Shown: positions 9,573 to 18,612, numbered from the stretch's first letter. The stretch: 64,000 bases of DNA from Thermoplasma acidophilum DSM 1728 (GCF_000195915.1 NC_002578.1:1-64000), one strand, 5' to 3'. Notes: generated from the sequence alone by a model not told the origin. Translations and numbers: made by a program.

Positions 9573-10652
9573 ATGAGGACTGTACTATATGATGAGCATG
9601 CAAAACTGAACGCAAAGTTCACCGAATTCAATGGATGGGATATGCCCCTTTACTACAGGAGCATAATCGAAGAGCATATGGCCGTCAGGAAGCATGTTGG
9701 CATATTTGATGTATCCCATATGGGCGACGTGACGGTAAGCGGAAAGGATGCTTCGGCCTTCCTTGACCACATGTTTCCAACGAAGGTAAGCAATCTGAAG
9801 AATGGAGAATGCGTTTACACAGCCTTCCTGAACGACAGCGGGCTGATGATAGATGACACGATAGTTTATAGGATGGGCGAAGATTCGTACTTCTTCGTTC
9901 CAAATGCGGGGACAACGGAAAAGATATACAGATGGGTGTCTGATCACTCCGCAGGATACAGCGTAAAGATAGAGAACGTATCTAACAGGATATCAAGCAT
10001 AGCCCTTCAGGGCCCTGAATCTGAAGAAGTGCTGAATGAACTTGGATTTTCATATCCTGGATACTTCAAGTTTCAATACGTTTCAGGAAAGTACATGAAT
10101 GCAATAACAGGTAAAGATCAAATTATTATATCAGGAACAGGTTACACCGGTGAGAAAGGAGTAGAATTCATAATACCGAACGAACACGCTGTTGAACTCT
10201 GGAAGAAACTGCTGGAAGCGATAAACAAAAGAAATGGGCTTCCGGCTGGCCTCGGTGCCAGAGATACCCTTCGAATGGAAAAGGGTATGCTGCTCTCAGG
10301 CCATGATTTCAATGAAGACAGAGATCCATATGAAGCTTCAGTATCATTCATCGTCAACAACGATGAAGATTTTGTAGGAAAGAAAAATCTTGAGATCAGA
10401 AGAAGATCTGATCATGAGATATTCAGGGGATTCGTGCTTTCTGACGGGATTCCAAGAAATGGCAATCCAATAAAAGCAGGCGGGAAGAGGGTTGGAACCG
10501 TCACCAGCGGAACAATTTCTCCAGTACTCAATAAGGGCATAGCTCTTGGATACATAGATAAAGCGTATTCAAAAGAAAATACGGAAGTTATGATAGAGAT
10601 AAGATCCGTAGATCACAAGGCTGTCGTTACAAAGCCTAGGATTGTGAAATGA
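9573..10652 (+). CDS. gcvT: Aminomethyltransferase (glycine cleavage T protein)
   Basis: 359-residue folate-dependent T protein that takes the aminomethyl group from H protein and yields methylene-tetrahydrofolate and ammonia. Family marks are FNGWDMPLYY near the N terminus, DVSHMGDV, GTGYTGEKGVEF and GLGARDTLRMEKGM, with a C-terminal barrel domain (GTVTSGTISPVL). Length is usual. GGTGATGGT directly before the ATG at 9573 and the 4-base gap from pdxT point to one transcript. No other glycine cleavage genes are in the window. Confidence 0.94.
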   Translation: MRTVLYDEHAKLNAKFTEFNGWDMPLYYRSIIEEHMAVRKHVGIFDVSHMGDVTVSGKDASAFLDHMFPTKVSNLKNGECVYTAFLNDSGLMIDDTIVYRMGEDSYFFVPNAGTTEKIYRWVSDHSAGYSVKIENVSNRISSIALQGPESEEVLNELGFSYPGYFKFQYVSGKYMNAITGKDQIIISGTGYTGEKGVEFIIPNEHAVELWKKLLEAINKRNGLPAGLGARDTLRMEKGMLLSGHDFNEDRDPYEASVSFIVNNDEDFVGKKNLEIRRRSDHEIFRGFVLSDGIPRNGNPIKAGGKRVGTVTSGTISPVLNKGIALGYIDKAYSKENTEVMIEIRSVDHKAVVTKPRIVK

Positions 10653-10712
10653 TGTTGCAGTGGAAATACACCCCTCCCCCTCTATATTAATTTTTTATTT
10701 AATATAATTAAT
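10653..10712. terminator. AT-rich gap between convergent genes
   Basis: The 60 bases between gcvT (+) and the epimerase gene (-) hold a C-rich then T-rich run (CCCCTCCCCCTCTATATTAA, then TTTTTTATTT). T-runs like this act as intrinsic terminators in archaea, here possibly for the plus-strand transcript. No stable hairpin is evident. Confidence 0.45.
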
Positions 10713-11651
10713 TCATATAATCTGCTTCATTATCTCGCCTATGGCCACCTTAACGGCCTGATCGCTGTTATATCTGTTCTTCCACCCCGTTGCCTTGAGC
10801 TTCTTTATATCCATTCTTGCGTATTTCACATCGCCTGGCCAGCCTCTGCCCATGTACCCTCCTTTGCGCACTATCCTTGTATCCCTGAGCCCCATGGCCT
10901 CTATGACGTACTTTGCTATCGTATCCACGTTTGTTACATCGTCATTTCCAAGGTTGAACACTTCCGTTCCGCTGATCCTGTCATAGATGTAGAACATGCT
11001 TCCAACGCAGTCCGTGACGTGCATGTACGATTTCGCCTGCGTTCCATCCCCGAGTACTTCCAGTTCTTTGCTGTTCTTTTTTAGCTTGTTTATAAAATCG
11101 AATATAACGCCATGCGTGGAATTCTTTCCCACTATGTTTGCGAACCTGAAGATCTTGGCGTTGATTCCATAATAGTGCGAGTATGATGATATGAAAGCCT
11201 CAGCCGAGAGTTTGGAGGCGCCGTATGAGGATATTGGGAGGAGGGGCCCGTAGTCTTCAGGCGTGGGCATAACCTTTGCCTCTCCGTATATCGTTGAACT
11301 GGAGGCGAACAGTATGTCTTTGACATCTTTCTTCCTCATCATCTCAAGCACGTTGACAGTCCCTATGACGTTTGATCTCAGATCTATCGTCGGATCCACG
11401 GATCCGTTCCTCACATCGGAATCAGCAGCGAGATGGACGACAAGATCGTAATCTCCAGGCGTAACGGATTCCGTTATGTCTTCCTTTATGAACCTGAAGT
11501 TCTTTTTTCCCATGAACGGTTTTATGTATCTGTCATCCATTATGCTCAGGTTATCTATAACCGTGACATCGTTGTCCTCAAGAAGCATTTCCACCATATT
11601 CGATCCTATGAAACCTGCGCCCCCAGTTATCATCACATGTTTTCCATTCAT
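10713..11651 (-). CDS. NAD-dependent sugar-nucleotide epimerase/dehydratase (extended SDR)
   Basis: 312-residue extended short-chain dehydrogenase. Rossmann motif GGAGFIGSN starts at residue 10, LVVHLAADSDV follows, and the active-site SSS...YGASK pattern gives the Ser/Tyr/Lys triad (SYGASKLSAEAF). The overall pattern resembles UDP-glucose 4-epimerase or dTDP-glucose 4,6-dehydratase relatives. The C-terminal half has RFANIVG and YMHVTDCVGSM as in sugar-nucleotide enzymes. It likely makes precursors for glycolipids or glycoproteins of the wall-less cell surface; the exact substrate cannot be told. Confidence 0.85.
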   Translation of the reverse strand: MNGKHVMITGGAGFIGSNMVEMLLEDNDVTVIDNLSIMDDRYIKPFMGKKNFRFIKEDITESVTPGDYDLVVHLAADSDVRNGSVDPTIDLRSNVIGTVNVLEMMRKKDVKDILFASSSTIYGEAKVMPTPEDYGPLLPISSYGASKLSAEAFISSYSHYYGINAKIFRFANIVGKNSTHGVIFDFINKLKKNSKELEVLGDGTQAKSYMHVTDCVGSMFYIYDRISGTEVFNLGNDDVTNVDTIAKYVIEAMGLRDTRIVRKGGYMGRGWPGDVKYARMDIKKLKATGWKNRYNSDQAVKVAIGEIMKQII

Positions 11652-11811
11652 ATACTGGTAATATTTGATGTAATAATAGTTGTTCTCATGGCCGATCTGG
11701 GTTTTTATCCTTCAGTCATTGTTAAATGAAGCATGAAAAATATCTATGTAAAAAGTATTAAAAAACTACGTAATTTCAGGTAGATGCGCAAATAATTTTT
11801 ACGGCCACGCC

Positions 11812-12021
11812 ATGCTTACCTTCATGTCACAGAAGATCCATTGCATAATATGCGGATCTATAATTTATTCTGGATTATACTGTTCCGATTGCCTTTCAGA
11901 GATCCAGAGATCCCGCACCATTGATGACGAATCATTCGAAGATTGGCTCGCCCGAACAAGGGAATCTTCAAATGTCAAACCAGACGATAAGGAATGCATG
12001 ACGCTCGATAGCTTCTTCTAA
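11812..12021 (+). CDS. Small zinc-ribbon-like protein, hypothetical
   Basis: 69 residues (65 if ATG 11824 is used) with two Cys pairs, CIIC and CSDC, 13 residues apart, followed by an acidic tail. The spacing suits a small zinc ribbon. AATAATTTTTA at 11791-11801 lies about 27 bases before 11824, favouring a leaderless mRNA starting at the second ATG. I recognise no named family. It stands alone between the divergent epimerase gene and superoxide dismutase. Confidence 0.6.
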   Translation: MLTFMSQKIHCIICGSIIYSGLYCSDCLSEIQRSRTIDDESFEDWLARTRESSNVKPDDKECMTLDSFF

Positions 12022-12060
12022 ATAATATCTTTTATTAACAAATAATTAAATTTAAAAAAA

Positions 12061-12072
12061 TTTTTAAATAAA
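12061..12072 (+). promoter_or_regulatory. TATA-like box before superoxide dismutase
   Basis: TTTTTAAATAAAG lies about 32 bases before the sod ATG in a strongly AT-rich gap (12022-12097). The expected start of transcription is near 12090, giving a very short leader that includes GGTG. Confidence 0.5.
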
Positions 12073-12097
12073 GAATACATAGAGTATTGGTGTAAAA

Positions 12098-12715
12098 ATG
12101 GCAGAGACATGGGAAATAAAGGAAAAACTGAAACCAAGGGGTCTAGAAGGAATATCAGACGTGCAGATAGATAACCACTTCGATGTACACTACAAGGGGT
12201 ATGTCAACAAACTCAATGAGATATGGAGCAGGCTGCCCGATGTTGACAGGAGCAAGGCAAATCAGAATTACAGCGAATTTCGTGCTCTGAAGCTTGAGGA
12301 AACATTCAACTATGGAGGTTCTCTGCTACATGAACTATACTTTGAGGGCCTGACCCCGAAACATTCCGAGGTTCCGAAGGAATTCAAGGATGCAGTTGCA
12401 AAGGATTTCGGTTCATATGAGAAGTGGCTCGAGGATTTTAAGGCAACCGGAACCGCATTCAGGGGATGGGCAATACTTGTCTTCGATCTAAACTATGGGA
12501 AGCTTAGAAACATAGGGTCCGATGCGCACAACGTTGGACTGATATGGAACTCGATAGCCATACTGACCATGGACGTCTACGAACATGCGTACTACGTTGA
12601 TTATGGAGCAAAGAGAGCACCTTACCTTGACGCATTCCTCAAGAATGTAAACTGGCCGGTTGTTCTCGACAGGCTCAACAGGGCAAAGAAGGCATACGAA
12701 GCTTTCAAATCCTGA
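12098..12715 (+). CDS. sod: Superoxide dismutase, Fe/Mn family
   Basis: 205-residue enzyme that converts superoxide to hydrogen peroxide and oxygen in the cytoplasm. The four metal ligands of the family can be placed: His in NHFDVHYKGYVN, His in SLLHELYFEG, and Asp and His in MDVYEHAYYVDYG. The segments RGWAILVFD and WNSIAILTMDVYEHAY are also typical. Metal choice (Fe or Mn) cannot be read with confidence. Ogg2 follows after 7 bases, so the two oxidative-stress genes may share a transcript. Confidence 0.96.
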   Translation: MAETWEIKEKLKPRGLEGISDVQIDNHFDVHYKGYVNKLNEIWSRLPDVDRSKANQNYSEFRALKLEETFNYGGSLLHELYFEGLTPKHSEVPKEFKDAVAKDFGSYEKWLEDFKATGTAFRGWAILVFDLNYGKLRNIGSDAHNVGLIWNSIAILTMDVYEHAYYVDYGAKRAPYLDAFLKNVNWPVVLDRLNRAKKAYEAFKS

Positions 12716-12722
12716 ATTTTTT

Positions 12723-13337
12723 ATGGATTCACTCATATCCATACCTTTTTTAAATGATGAAAGCGTAAGATCAACTATTTACAGGAAGGTTGAAGAATTT
12801 AGATCCATTGGAAAATCCTCAAAGGAAGTTCTGTTCAAGGAACTGGTATTTTGCATCCTGGCTGCCAATACCTCCGCATCCATGAGCCTGAGGATGCAGG
12901 AAAGCATAGGTGACGGTTTCCTCTACCTGTCAAGAGATGATCTGCGGAAGGCACTCAAGGAAAACAAGTACAGGTTCTACAACGTAAGATCTGACTTTAT
13001 AGTAAAATCCAGGAACATCATAGATGACCTTCCAGCACTCGTGGCATCACCGGACCACGAGGGTTCTAGGGATTATCTGGTTGAAAATGTTTACGGCATA
13101 GGATACAAGGAAGCCTCACATTTCCTGAGGAACGTTGGAATATTCGATTTTGCCATACTGGACAAGCACATTATGAAATGGATGGCCCAGTACTACCCCG
13201 TCAAGAAGAATACAAGCAGAAAGAACTATCTTTACAATGAGGAGATATTCAGGAATATATCGGCAGGCTTTGGAATAGAGCCAGGTATACTGGACCTGTT
13301 CATATGGTATGAGGAAACAGGTACAGTTATCAAATAG
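12723..13337 (+). CDS. ogg: 8-oxoguanine DNA glycosylase/AP lyase, archaeal Ogg2 type
   Basis: 204-residue HhH-GPD glycosylase that removes 8-oxoguanine from DNA. Key residues are Lys129 in the hairpin GIGYKEASHFLRNVG and Asp147 in AILDKHIMKWM, the same numbers as in the Methanocaldococcus Ogg2 enzyme, and the protein ends in Lys as that family does. The frame is open upstream to 12660 inside sod, but 12723 is chosen since the family N terminus and length fit there. The 3' end overlaps the convergent permease gene by 8 bases. Confidence 0.88.
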   Translation: MDSLISIPFLNDESVRSTIYRKVEEFRSIGKSSKEVLFKELVFCILAANTSASMSLRMQESIGDGFLYLSRDDLRKALKENKYRFYNVRSDFIVKSRNIIDDLPALVASPDHEGSRDYLVENVYGIGYKEASHFLRNVGIFDFAILDKHIMKWMAQYYPVKKNTSRKNYLYNEEIFRNISAGFGIEPGILDLFIWYEETGTVIK

Positions 13338-14115
13338 CCCTGTCCTCCCGCATTTTTCTCAATTCGCGTATCCTGCTGAAAGATACCGCAAAGCCTGATG
13401 CGAGTATCATCGATATCGATACGATCGCTATATCTCCAGGTTTTTGCCCGAGTATCAGGAAGGCGAAAACTACAGCAAAAACTGGATCCAGATAGCTCAG
13501 GACTGAAACGGTCTGAATGCCTATCCTCCTCTGGGAATCGTACCAGAGTATCAGGGCAAGGCCAGTCTGCATGATGCCGGCAAACAGCAGAAGCAGCATA
13601 CTCTCGTAGTTTAAACTGAACTTCATGAAGAATAGAAATGGAGCAGTCATGATAAGGACGATGATCGTCTGGTACAGCACAAGATCCGATGAACTCACAT
13701 GATCCACGGCTTTTCTAGATGCTATGGCAATCATGGCATAGCTTATACCCGATATAAGCGCCACAAGAAAACCAACAAGATTGACATGAAGAGACTGCAG
13801 GAACATAAGAACTATTGCGGCGAATGAAAACGAACCGCCGGCAACGGCCATGCGATTTGGCTTCTCTCCAACCAGAAAACTGAGGTATATCGCTATGGCA
13901 GGGCCAGAATAATAGATGACCACAACATCAGAAACCGGCATCATCGTCAGCGCATAGAAGAACGATATCCAATTTATTCCAACCAGTATGCCTGAAACGA
14001 GAACAGGCCATCTGCCCATATTCCGGATATTCAGCTTTCTTCCGTACAGGGAATAGAGGAACAGAAATGATACAAGCACGCGGAAAAAAACAAAAATCGG
14101 GGATGGCAAACCCAC
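13330..14115 (-). CDS. DMT/EamA-family permease, N terminus unresolved
   Basis: At least 261 residues with about nine predicted membrane helices and the two-repeat layout of EamA drug/metabolite transporters (one repeat starts near VLVSFLFLYSLYG, the other near GFLVALISGISYAMIA). GTG at 14115 is the first conventional start, yet the same frame stays open upstream to an in-frame TGA near 14220 and encodes a good first helix, GYFEILGSTVFWGLVPVVS. No ATG, GTG or TTG lies in that upstream part. An ATG at 14213 exists in another frame. The true start may be non-standard or a frameshift may exist. Substrate unknown. Confidence 0.8.
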   Translation of the reverse strand: MGLPSPIFVFFRVLVSFLFLYSLYGRKLNIRNMGRWPVLVSGILVGINWISFFYALTMMPVSDVVVIYYSGPAIAIYLSFLVGEKPNRMAVAGGSFSFAAIVLMFLQSLHVNLVGFLVALISGISYAMIAIASRKAVDHVSSSDLVLYQTIIVLIMTAPFLFFMKFSLNYESMLLLLFAGIMQTGLALILWYDSQRRIGIQTVSVLSYLDPVFAVVFAFLILGQKPGDIAIVSISMILASGFAVSFSRIRELRKMREDRAI

Positions 14116-14251
14116 TAACAGCGATACGACAGGTACGAGGCCCCAGAAAACAGTTGAACCGAGTATCTCAAAATATCCAAACGCGTCAGAATCGATCCGA
14201 TCACCCTGCGCATTAATTCATAATGATATTAAACATTTATCCATCATCTCC

Positions 14252-14827
14252 TCAGCTGCCTTCAATGTATCTCAATCTGTAACGCATGCCGTCGGAATAG
14301 AGATCCGAAAATTCGCTCTTCAATACCTTCATTCCAGCCTTTTCGTACATTCCCACAACTTCATCCTCGGTGTAGAATCTTGCGAAGGCGTAGAAGCCCT
14401 TTTTTTCTCGCTGAAGTTTCATGCTGTACTCAGTGCCCGCCTCGATCAGTACCGAAATGACAGTTCTCGAAACCCTTCTGGCCTCTCTGAGTGATGACAC
14501 AGGATCATCTAGAAAACATATTGTGACGATGAAAATTGAAAAATCAAAATAACCTGATATAAATGGTAGATGATCGGCGCTTGCCATTATGGGAAAAATT
14601 CCCCTCTTGGACGCTATGGAAAGCATCTTCTCTGAAACATCAACTCCAACCTTTATTCCAAGCTTTGAGGCAAAACGCCCGGTTCCAACACCTATCTCGA
14701 CTCCCATTCCAGAAGGTAATCTGCCTCCAATGAATTCCACCTGATCACCGTATTCTTTCCTGTGGGATTCATACCAGTTATCGTATTTAATTGAATTTTC
14801 ATCAAAGTATTTTATCATATCATCCAT
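14252..14827 (-). CDS. Class I SAM-dependent methyltransferase
   Basis: 191 residues with a Rossmann-type AdoMet domain: motif I VEIGVGTGRF (about residues 43-52), acidic strand-2 end VGVDVS, motif II-like ASADHLPF and FDFSIFIVTICFLDD. The C-terminal part (FARFYTEDEVVGMYEKAGM) resembles small-molecule methyltransferases of the Methyltransf_11 group. Substrate unknown. It stands alone on the minus strand; the 200 bases upstream to the tRNA hold no gene I can support. Confidence 0.85.
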   Translation of the reverse strand: MDDMIKYFDENSIKYDNWYESHRKEYGDQVEFIGGRLPSGMGVEIGVGTGRFASKLGIKVGVDVSEKMLSIASKRGIFPIMASADHLPFISGYFDFSIFIVTICFLDDPVSSLREARRVSRTVISVLIEAGTEYSMKLQREKKGFYAFARFYTEDEVVGMYEKAGMKVLKSEFSDLYSDGMRYRLRYIEGS

Positions 14828-15028
14828 GATTCATGAAGATGCCGGAGCATCTTAACATTATCTGTAATTCGTTTTGTGGTCCAAAATACCATAGAAGCCA
14901 GATTCGATAAAAACCCGTGGCATATAAGATGATGTTATTCTACACAGAAAGATTGTACGCAAGGAAAATTATTTATTATATACAAAGGCCTTTAACAGGA
15001 ACATAGCACATCAATTAGAAGGAAGTAT

Positions 15029-15112
15029 GCGGAGGGAGGGATTTGAACCCTCGCATCCCTACGGAACCAGACCCTCAATCTGGCGCCTTTGACCAGTCTC
15101 GACAACCTCCGC
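15029..15112 (-). tRNA. trnL-GAG: tRNA-Leu, anticodon GAG
   Basis: Read on the minus strand, the 84-base RNA has a 7-bp acceptor (GCGGAGG/CCTCCGC), an anticodon stem CCAGA/TCTGG around the loop TTGAGGG (anticodon GAG at 15076-15074), a long variable arm as in class II tRNAs, and a T arm GAGGG-TTCAAAT-CCCTC. The CCA end is not encoded. No intron is visible at the usual position 3' of the anticodon. Confidence 0.95.
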
Positions 15113-15263
15113 TTGCCCATATTCGCACCCAGATCAGGATTCAGACCCAACCATTAAGGTATGTTACTATTCGTCAGTGCACGGGCGGAATCACTGGCTG
15201 AGGCTTATTGTTTATCCGTTTATCAATTTTTCCCATTCCGGTTATGCATATCCATTTCCTACT

Positions 15264-16157
15264 TCAGGCCAGAGCGTAAGTGAATGCCATTCCTATCAGC
15301 GGTGAAAGGATCCACATGATCACTATGTAGAGAAACGGCTTCAAATATATGGCCTTCGCCCTGTATGACAGCCCGGCCCCAAGCACCGCTGAGGTGAGCG
15401 TCTGTGTGTTGGACATGGGGATTGAAAAAAGCGTGGAAACTTCGACGACAAGTGCTGAAATGAGCTGGGAGCTGAACGCATTGGTGTACTTCATCATGTA
15501 CATGTTCTGGGAAACGCTCTTCATTATACCGGAGCTGAAGAAGAACGTACCTATGACAGATCCTATGGATATGAGGATCTCATTGAAAACAGCCGTGCCA
15601 GATATGTCACCCAAGAAGCCAATGGTGTTTGCTCCTAAGGTAAAGGCCGTGAAAATTGCGGTAACTATGGGCATCACCTTTATTGCTGAAGCGTACCGCC
15701 ATATGTCACCGTGCCGCATCTTTGACAGCCTGTCGTTGAATACGTAAGATGATCCCACGGATATCAGGGGCGCAGCTATCCATGCAATTATTACCTCAGT
15801 CAGAAACCTCGCGTCAGAACTGTATCCGAGCTTCAGCGAAAGGCCTATCGCTGAACCAACAAGGGCCATGGTGAGAGATATGGGAACCTTTACGAAAAAC
15901 GCGATCGTGAATATCACAAATGATGCTATTATGGCGTAAAGCACGTATTCTGGTTCAAATGGCAGCAGTTCGTTTACGGCATGTTGCAGGAACCTGCCCT
16001 CCAGAAGATAGCCGGCTATGTATCCCACTGCGGTTATGGCAAGTGCAAGGCTCTTGTTCATCATCTTCGATCCGATTATGGTGCCGGATACCGCGGATGA
16101 GTTGTTGCCTGCCACGAGTATTACGAGCAGAAATGAGAAAATTAATATTGCCAACAT
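15264..16157 (-). CDS. Inorganic phosphate transporter, Pit family
   Basis: 297-residue membrane protein with about eight helices. Pit-family signatures occur in both repeats: VAGNNSSAVSGTIIGSK near the N terminus and PMSNTQTLTSAVLGAGLSY near the C terminus, plus FTLGANTIGFLG in the middle. It should bring phosphate into the cell with protons or cations. Its ATG shares one base with the TGA of the upstream DUF47 gene, so the two are co-translated; this pairing is standard for Pit/DUF47 operons. It is somewhat shorter than typical Pit proteins. Confidence 0.9.
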   Translation of the reverse strand: MLAILIFSFLLVILVAGNNSSAVSGTIIGSKMMNKSLALAITAVGYIAGYLLEGRFLQHAVNELLPFEPEYVLYAIIASFVIFTIAFFVKVPISLTMALVGSAIGLSLKLGYSSDARFLTEVIIAWIAAPLISVGSSYVFNDRLSKMRHGDIWRYASAIKVMPIVTAIFTAFTLGANTIGFLGDISGTAVFNEILISIGSVIGTFFFSSGIMKSVSQNMYMMKYTNAFSSQLISALVVEVSTLFSIPMSNTQTLTSAVLGAGLSYRAKAIYLKPFLYIVIMWILSPLIGMAFTYALA

Positions 16158-16837
16158 CAGCTGGTTATCGACCTTGTTATTGTTATTATCAGATCTGCAG
16201 CATCCTCGCAGTCATCAAGCATGTCGTCTATCTTGTGCGTCAGATCTGTAAGATGCGAGAACACAAGATAAGGCAAACCGTCGGCATTTCTGTATATGTA
16301 ATCGAAGGTGTCGTCCTTCAGTTCGTCCACCTTCTCCTCCAGTTTCTCTATTGCGATCCTCTCGTCCCTGATCTTGTCATCTTCAGACGCAGTCAGCATC
16401 TGGTTGAGGTGCTTCAATGCGGCTTTGTTATACTCCAGCATGGATATGAACGTTGAATAGCTCTTTGCCACAAGGTTTATGCATTTCTCCATCCCTCCAG
16501 CGTAGTCAAGGAACATCCTCTTTATCTCCCTGCTTATGAAGTATCCCGTATCAACCATGTCATCGCACTTCTCCACCAGCTGAAGGAGGTTATTCATCAG
16601 GGTTGGGCTTATCGCGCCCTTTGTTATGTCCTGCCTTATGGAGATGTCAAGCTCATCGCCAACCTTTTCTATCTCCTTTATCTCCTCGTTCTTCTCAACA
16701 AGCGAGTTCCTGTTGGAGAGCATATCTATGAGTATGTCGCTCTCTTTGTAAGCTAGCTCGGTATAATCCGTTAATCGGGACAGTATATCCTTCTCACCTA
16801 CGGATATTATCCTTTTTAAAAAGTGAGAATTGACCAT
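16157..16837 (-). CDS. DUF47/PhoU-like regulator of the phosphate transporter
   Basis: 226-residue all-helical protein with the DUF47 (PhoU-related) pattern: repeated Glu/Asp-rich helices such as EEIKEIEKVGDELD and LLQLVEKCDDMVDTGYFIS, which carry the metal-binding E/DxxxD-type residues of PhoU folds. It is presumed to govern the adjacent Pit transporter. The gene leads the operon. Minus-strand AT-rich sequence about 16877-16901 (TTTTTAAAAATATATATTG) supplies a promoter candidate. Confidence 0.85.
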   Translation of the reverse strand: MVNSHFLKRIISVGEKDILSRLTDYTELAYKESDILIDMLSNRNSLVEKNEEIKEIEKVGDELDISIRQDITKGAISPTLMNNLLQLVEKCDDMVDTGYFISREIKRMFLDYAGGMEKCINLVAKSYSTFISMLEYNKAALKHLNQMLTASEDDKIRDERIAIEKLEEKVDELKDDTFDYIYRNADGLPYLVFSHLTDLTHKIDDMLDDCEDAADLIITITRSITS

Positions 16838-16972
16838 TCTTCCCCTATTGCCAACGGATATTTAACACTATTTCAATATATATTTTTAAAAATCTTTCAT
16901 ACATCATAGTGTACAGAGATACGGTATGATCAACATAATTTTATCCGCGCTAAAAATATACTCTCTGCAAGA

Positions 16973-17614
16973 ATGAATCTAATACTCTACCTGGTCACGG
17001 TATTCGTCGCGCTATTCGCGATGGTAAATCCCATCGGCGCACTGCCGGTTCTGGTATCCGTGACAGAGGGATATTCAAAGGATGATTTCGAAAGGGTAGT
17101 GCGCTATGCTGCCATGTCAGAGGCACTGATGCTGTTCAGTTTCATGCTCATCGGAATCTACATATTCGAGGTTCTTGGAATAAACATAAACGATTTCAAG
17201 GTCGCAGGCGGTGTGCTGCTGTTCAAGGTTGCGTTCGACATGCTGCAGGGCAGAACGTCTACCACGAAGCTCACGCCCGCTGAGACGGAGGAGAGCATAG
17301 AGAGAACGTCAATAGGCATAGCACCTATAGGCACGCCTCTGCTCGCAGGCCCAGGATCCATAACTGCAGCGATCATATACTTCAATTCATACAGCGTTAA
17401 CATACCTGAGAAGATAGCGGTTGTGATATCTGTATCTCTTGTTGTTGTAATCTCATATTTCATACTGCACTACAGCTCTGTTCTGTTCAAGTATCTGGGC
17501 AAGACAGGATCGCTCATAATTTCGAGGATAATGGGTCTGCTTCTGGCAGCCATAGCGGTAGACTTCATGGTTACTGGCCTTGCATTCATAGTGAAGAGCA
17601 TAACGGGTGTTTAA
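16973..17614 (+). CDS. MarC family (UPF0056) membrane protein
   Basis: 213-residue protein with six predicted helices and family marks FAMVNPIGALPVLVS near the N terminus, and GIAPIGTPLLAGPGSITAAI in the centre. The biochemical role of the family is not established; an antibiotic-resistance role first proposed for E. coli MarC was not confirmed. The start ATG follows an AT-rich region (16937-16960) with TATA-like boxes. thpR begins 2 bases after the stop. Confidence 0.9.
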   Translation: MNLILYLVTVFVALFAMVNPIGALPVLVSVTEGYSKDDFERVVRYAAMSEALMLFSFMLIGIYIFEVLGININDFKVAGGVLLFKVAFDMLQGRTSTTKLTPAETEESIERTSIGIAPIGTPLLAGPGSITAAIIYFNSYSVNIPEKIAVVISVSLVVVISYFILHYSSVLFKYLGKTGSLIISRIMGLLLAAIAVDFMVTGLAFIVKSITGV

Positions 17615-17616
17615 CC

Positions 17617-18135
17617 ATGCGTGCTTTCATAGCGGTTCAGATAAAGCCAAGCGATTATCTTGCAAACGTATTCAGAATATTCGGCAGCATAAAGGGCATA
17701 AAGGTAACTGAGTATGGCAATGTCCACCTCACAATCAAGTTTCTCGGTGATATCGATGATGGAAAGGCATCGGAAATATGCCGAGGCATCAGCGGTATAG
17801 AAGCCAGCAGTTTCTATCTGGAAACAGAAGGCATAGGTGCCTTCCCTTCCTTAGCCAGGCCAAGGGTTATATATGTAGAATGCAGATCAGATGGCCTCTA
17901 CAGGCTTTTAGCAGAGGTTGGAAAATTCGTGCCGATAGAGAAGGATTTCATCCCGCACATAACGATCGGAAGGGTCAAGCACAAGATCGCCATGCCTGAC
18001 ATAGAGTTCAAGAAGGAAAAATACAGTGTGGATGAGGTATGCCTGTTCAAAAGCGAACTTAAACCATCAGGGCCCATATACACCAGAATATGCTGCAAAC
18101 ATCTAGAAAATATAGATAAAAATGAAGGTGTCTGA
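17617..18135 (+). CDS. thpR: RNA 2',3'-cyclic phosphodiesterase (2H family, ThpR/LigT)
   Basis: 172-residue 2H phosphoesterase. The two HxTx motifs are visible, HLTI (about residue 37) and HITI (about residue 114), each in the usual strand context (NVHLTIKFLGD and FIPHITIGRVK). Such enzymes hydrolyse 2',3'-cyclic phosphate RNA ends to 2'-phosphates and can ligate tRNA halves in vitro. Length is typical. The start MRAFIAVQI matches the family N terminus. It probably shares a transcript with marC. Confidence 0.92.
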   Translation: MRAFIAVQIKPSDYLANVFRIFGSIKGIKVTEYGNVHLTIKFLGDIDDGKASEICRGISGIEASSFYLETEGIGAFPSLARPRVIYVECRSDGLYRLLAEVGKFVPIEKDFIPHITIGRVKHKIAMPDIEFKKEKYSVDEVCLFKSELKPSGPIYTRICCKHLENIDKNEGV

Positions 18136-18172
18136 ACACCTCAATGACAGAAGATCTTCGTACTCAGATTCC

Positions 18173-18448
18173 TCAGCTTATGTACGTCGTCTTATCCCGT
18201 TCGTTGTTCTCTGCCTTCTTTGTCGTGACAAGTTCATCTTCTGAGAACTCTATGGATATGAGATTTGATACCGGTATCAGCCTCAGTATTGGTTTTCCAT
18301 CCTCACCAGTGGTTCTGAAGCATACGGCTCCCTCCTCCCCAATGATCGTGTATCCAACAAATTCACCCTTCGTTATCATTGGCTTATCGTTTCCACTGTT
18401 CGATACAACAGTGTACTTTCCACCCTTTTTAATCTCTATCATTTCCAT
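18173..18448 (-). CDS. Hypothetical 91-residue protein
   Basis: A small, mostly beta-strand protein (GGKYTVVSNSGN, GEFVGYTIIGEEGAVCFRTT, IPVSNLISIEFSE) ending in a charged tail. The composition and even codon use suggest a real gene; the pattern could suit a small SH3- or OB-like barrel, but no named family is recognised. It is convergent with thpR, 37 bases away. The second Met (residue 3) is an equally good start. A TTCATTAAT-type AT-rich stretch lies upstream. Confidence 0.6.
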   Translation of the reverse strand: MEMIEIKKGGKYTVVSNSGNDKPMITKGEFVGYTIIGEEGAVCFRTTGEDGKPILRLIPVSNLISIEFSEDELVTTKKAENNERDKTTYIS

Positions 18449-18612
18449 GATATCTGAGGGTCTAATTTTAATTCATTAATAAAGCTTGGGAACGGCAATG
18501 GAATACAATTCCTCTTTTGCGCACGCAATGGGATCCATGCCGGAATGATGCAAACAGCAAAGATTGAAGATCAGCGCTGGTATAACTGAAAAACGAACAG
18601 AGGCATCAGGGC

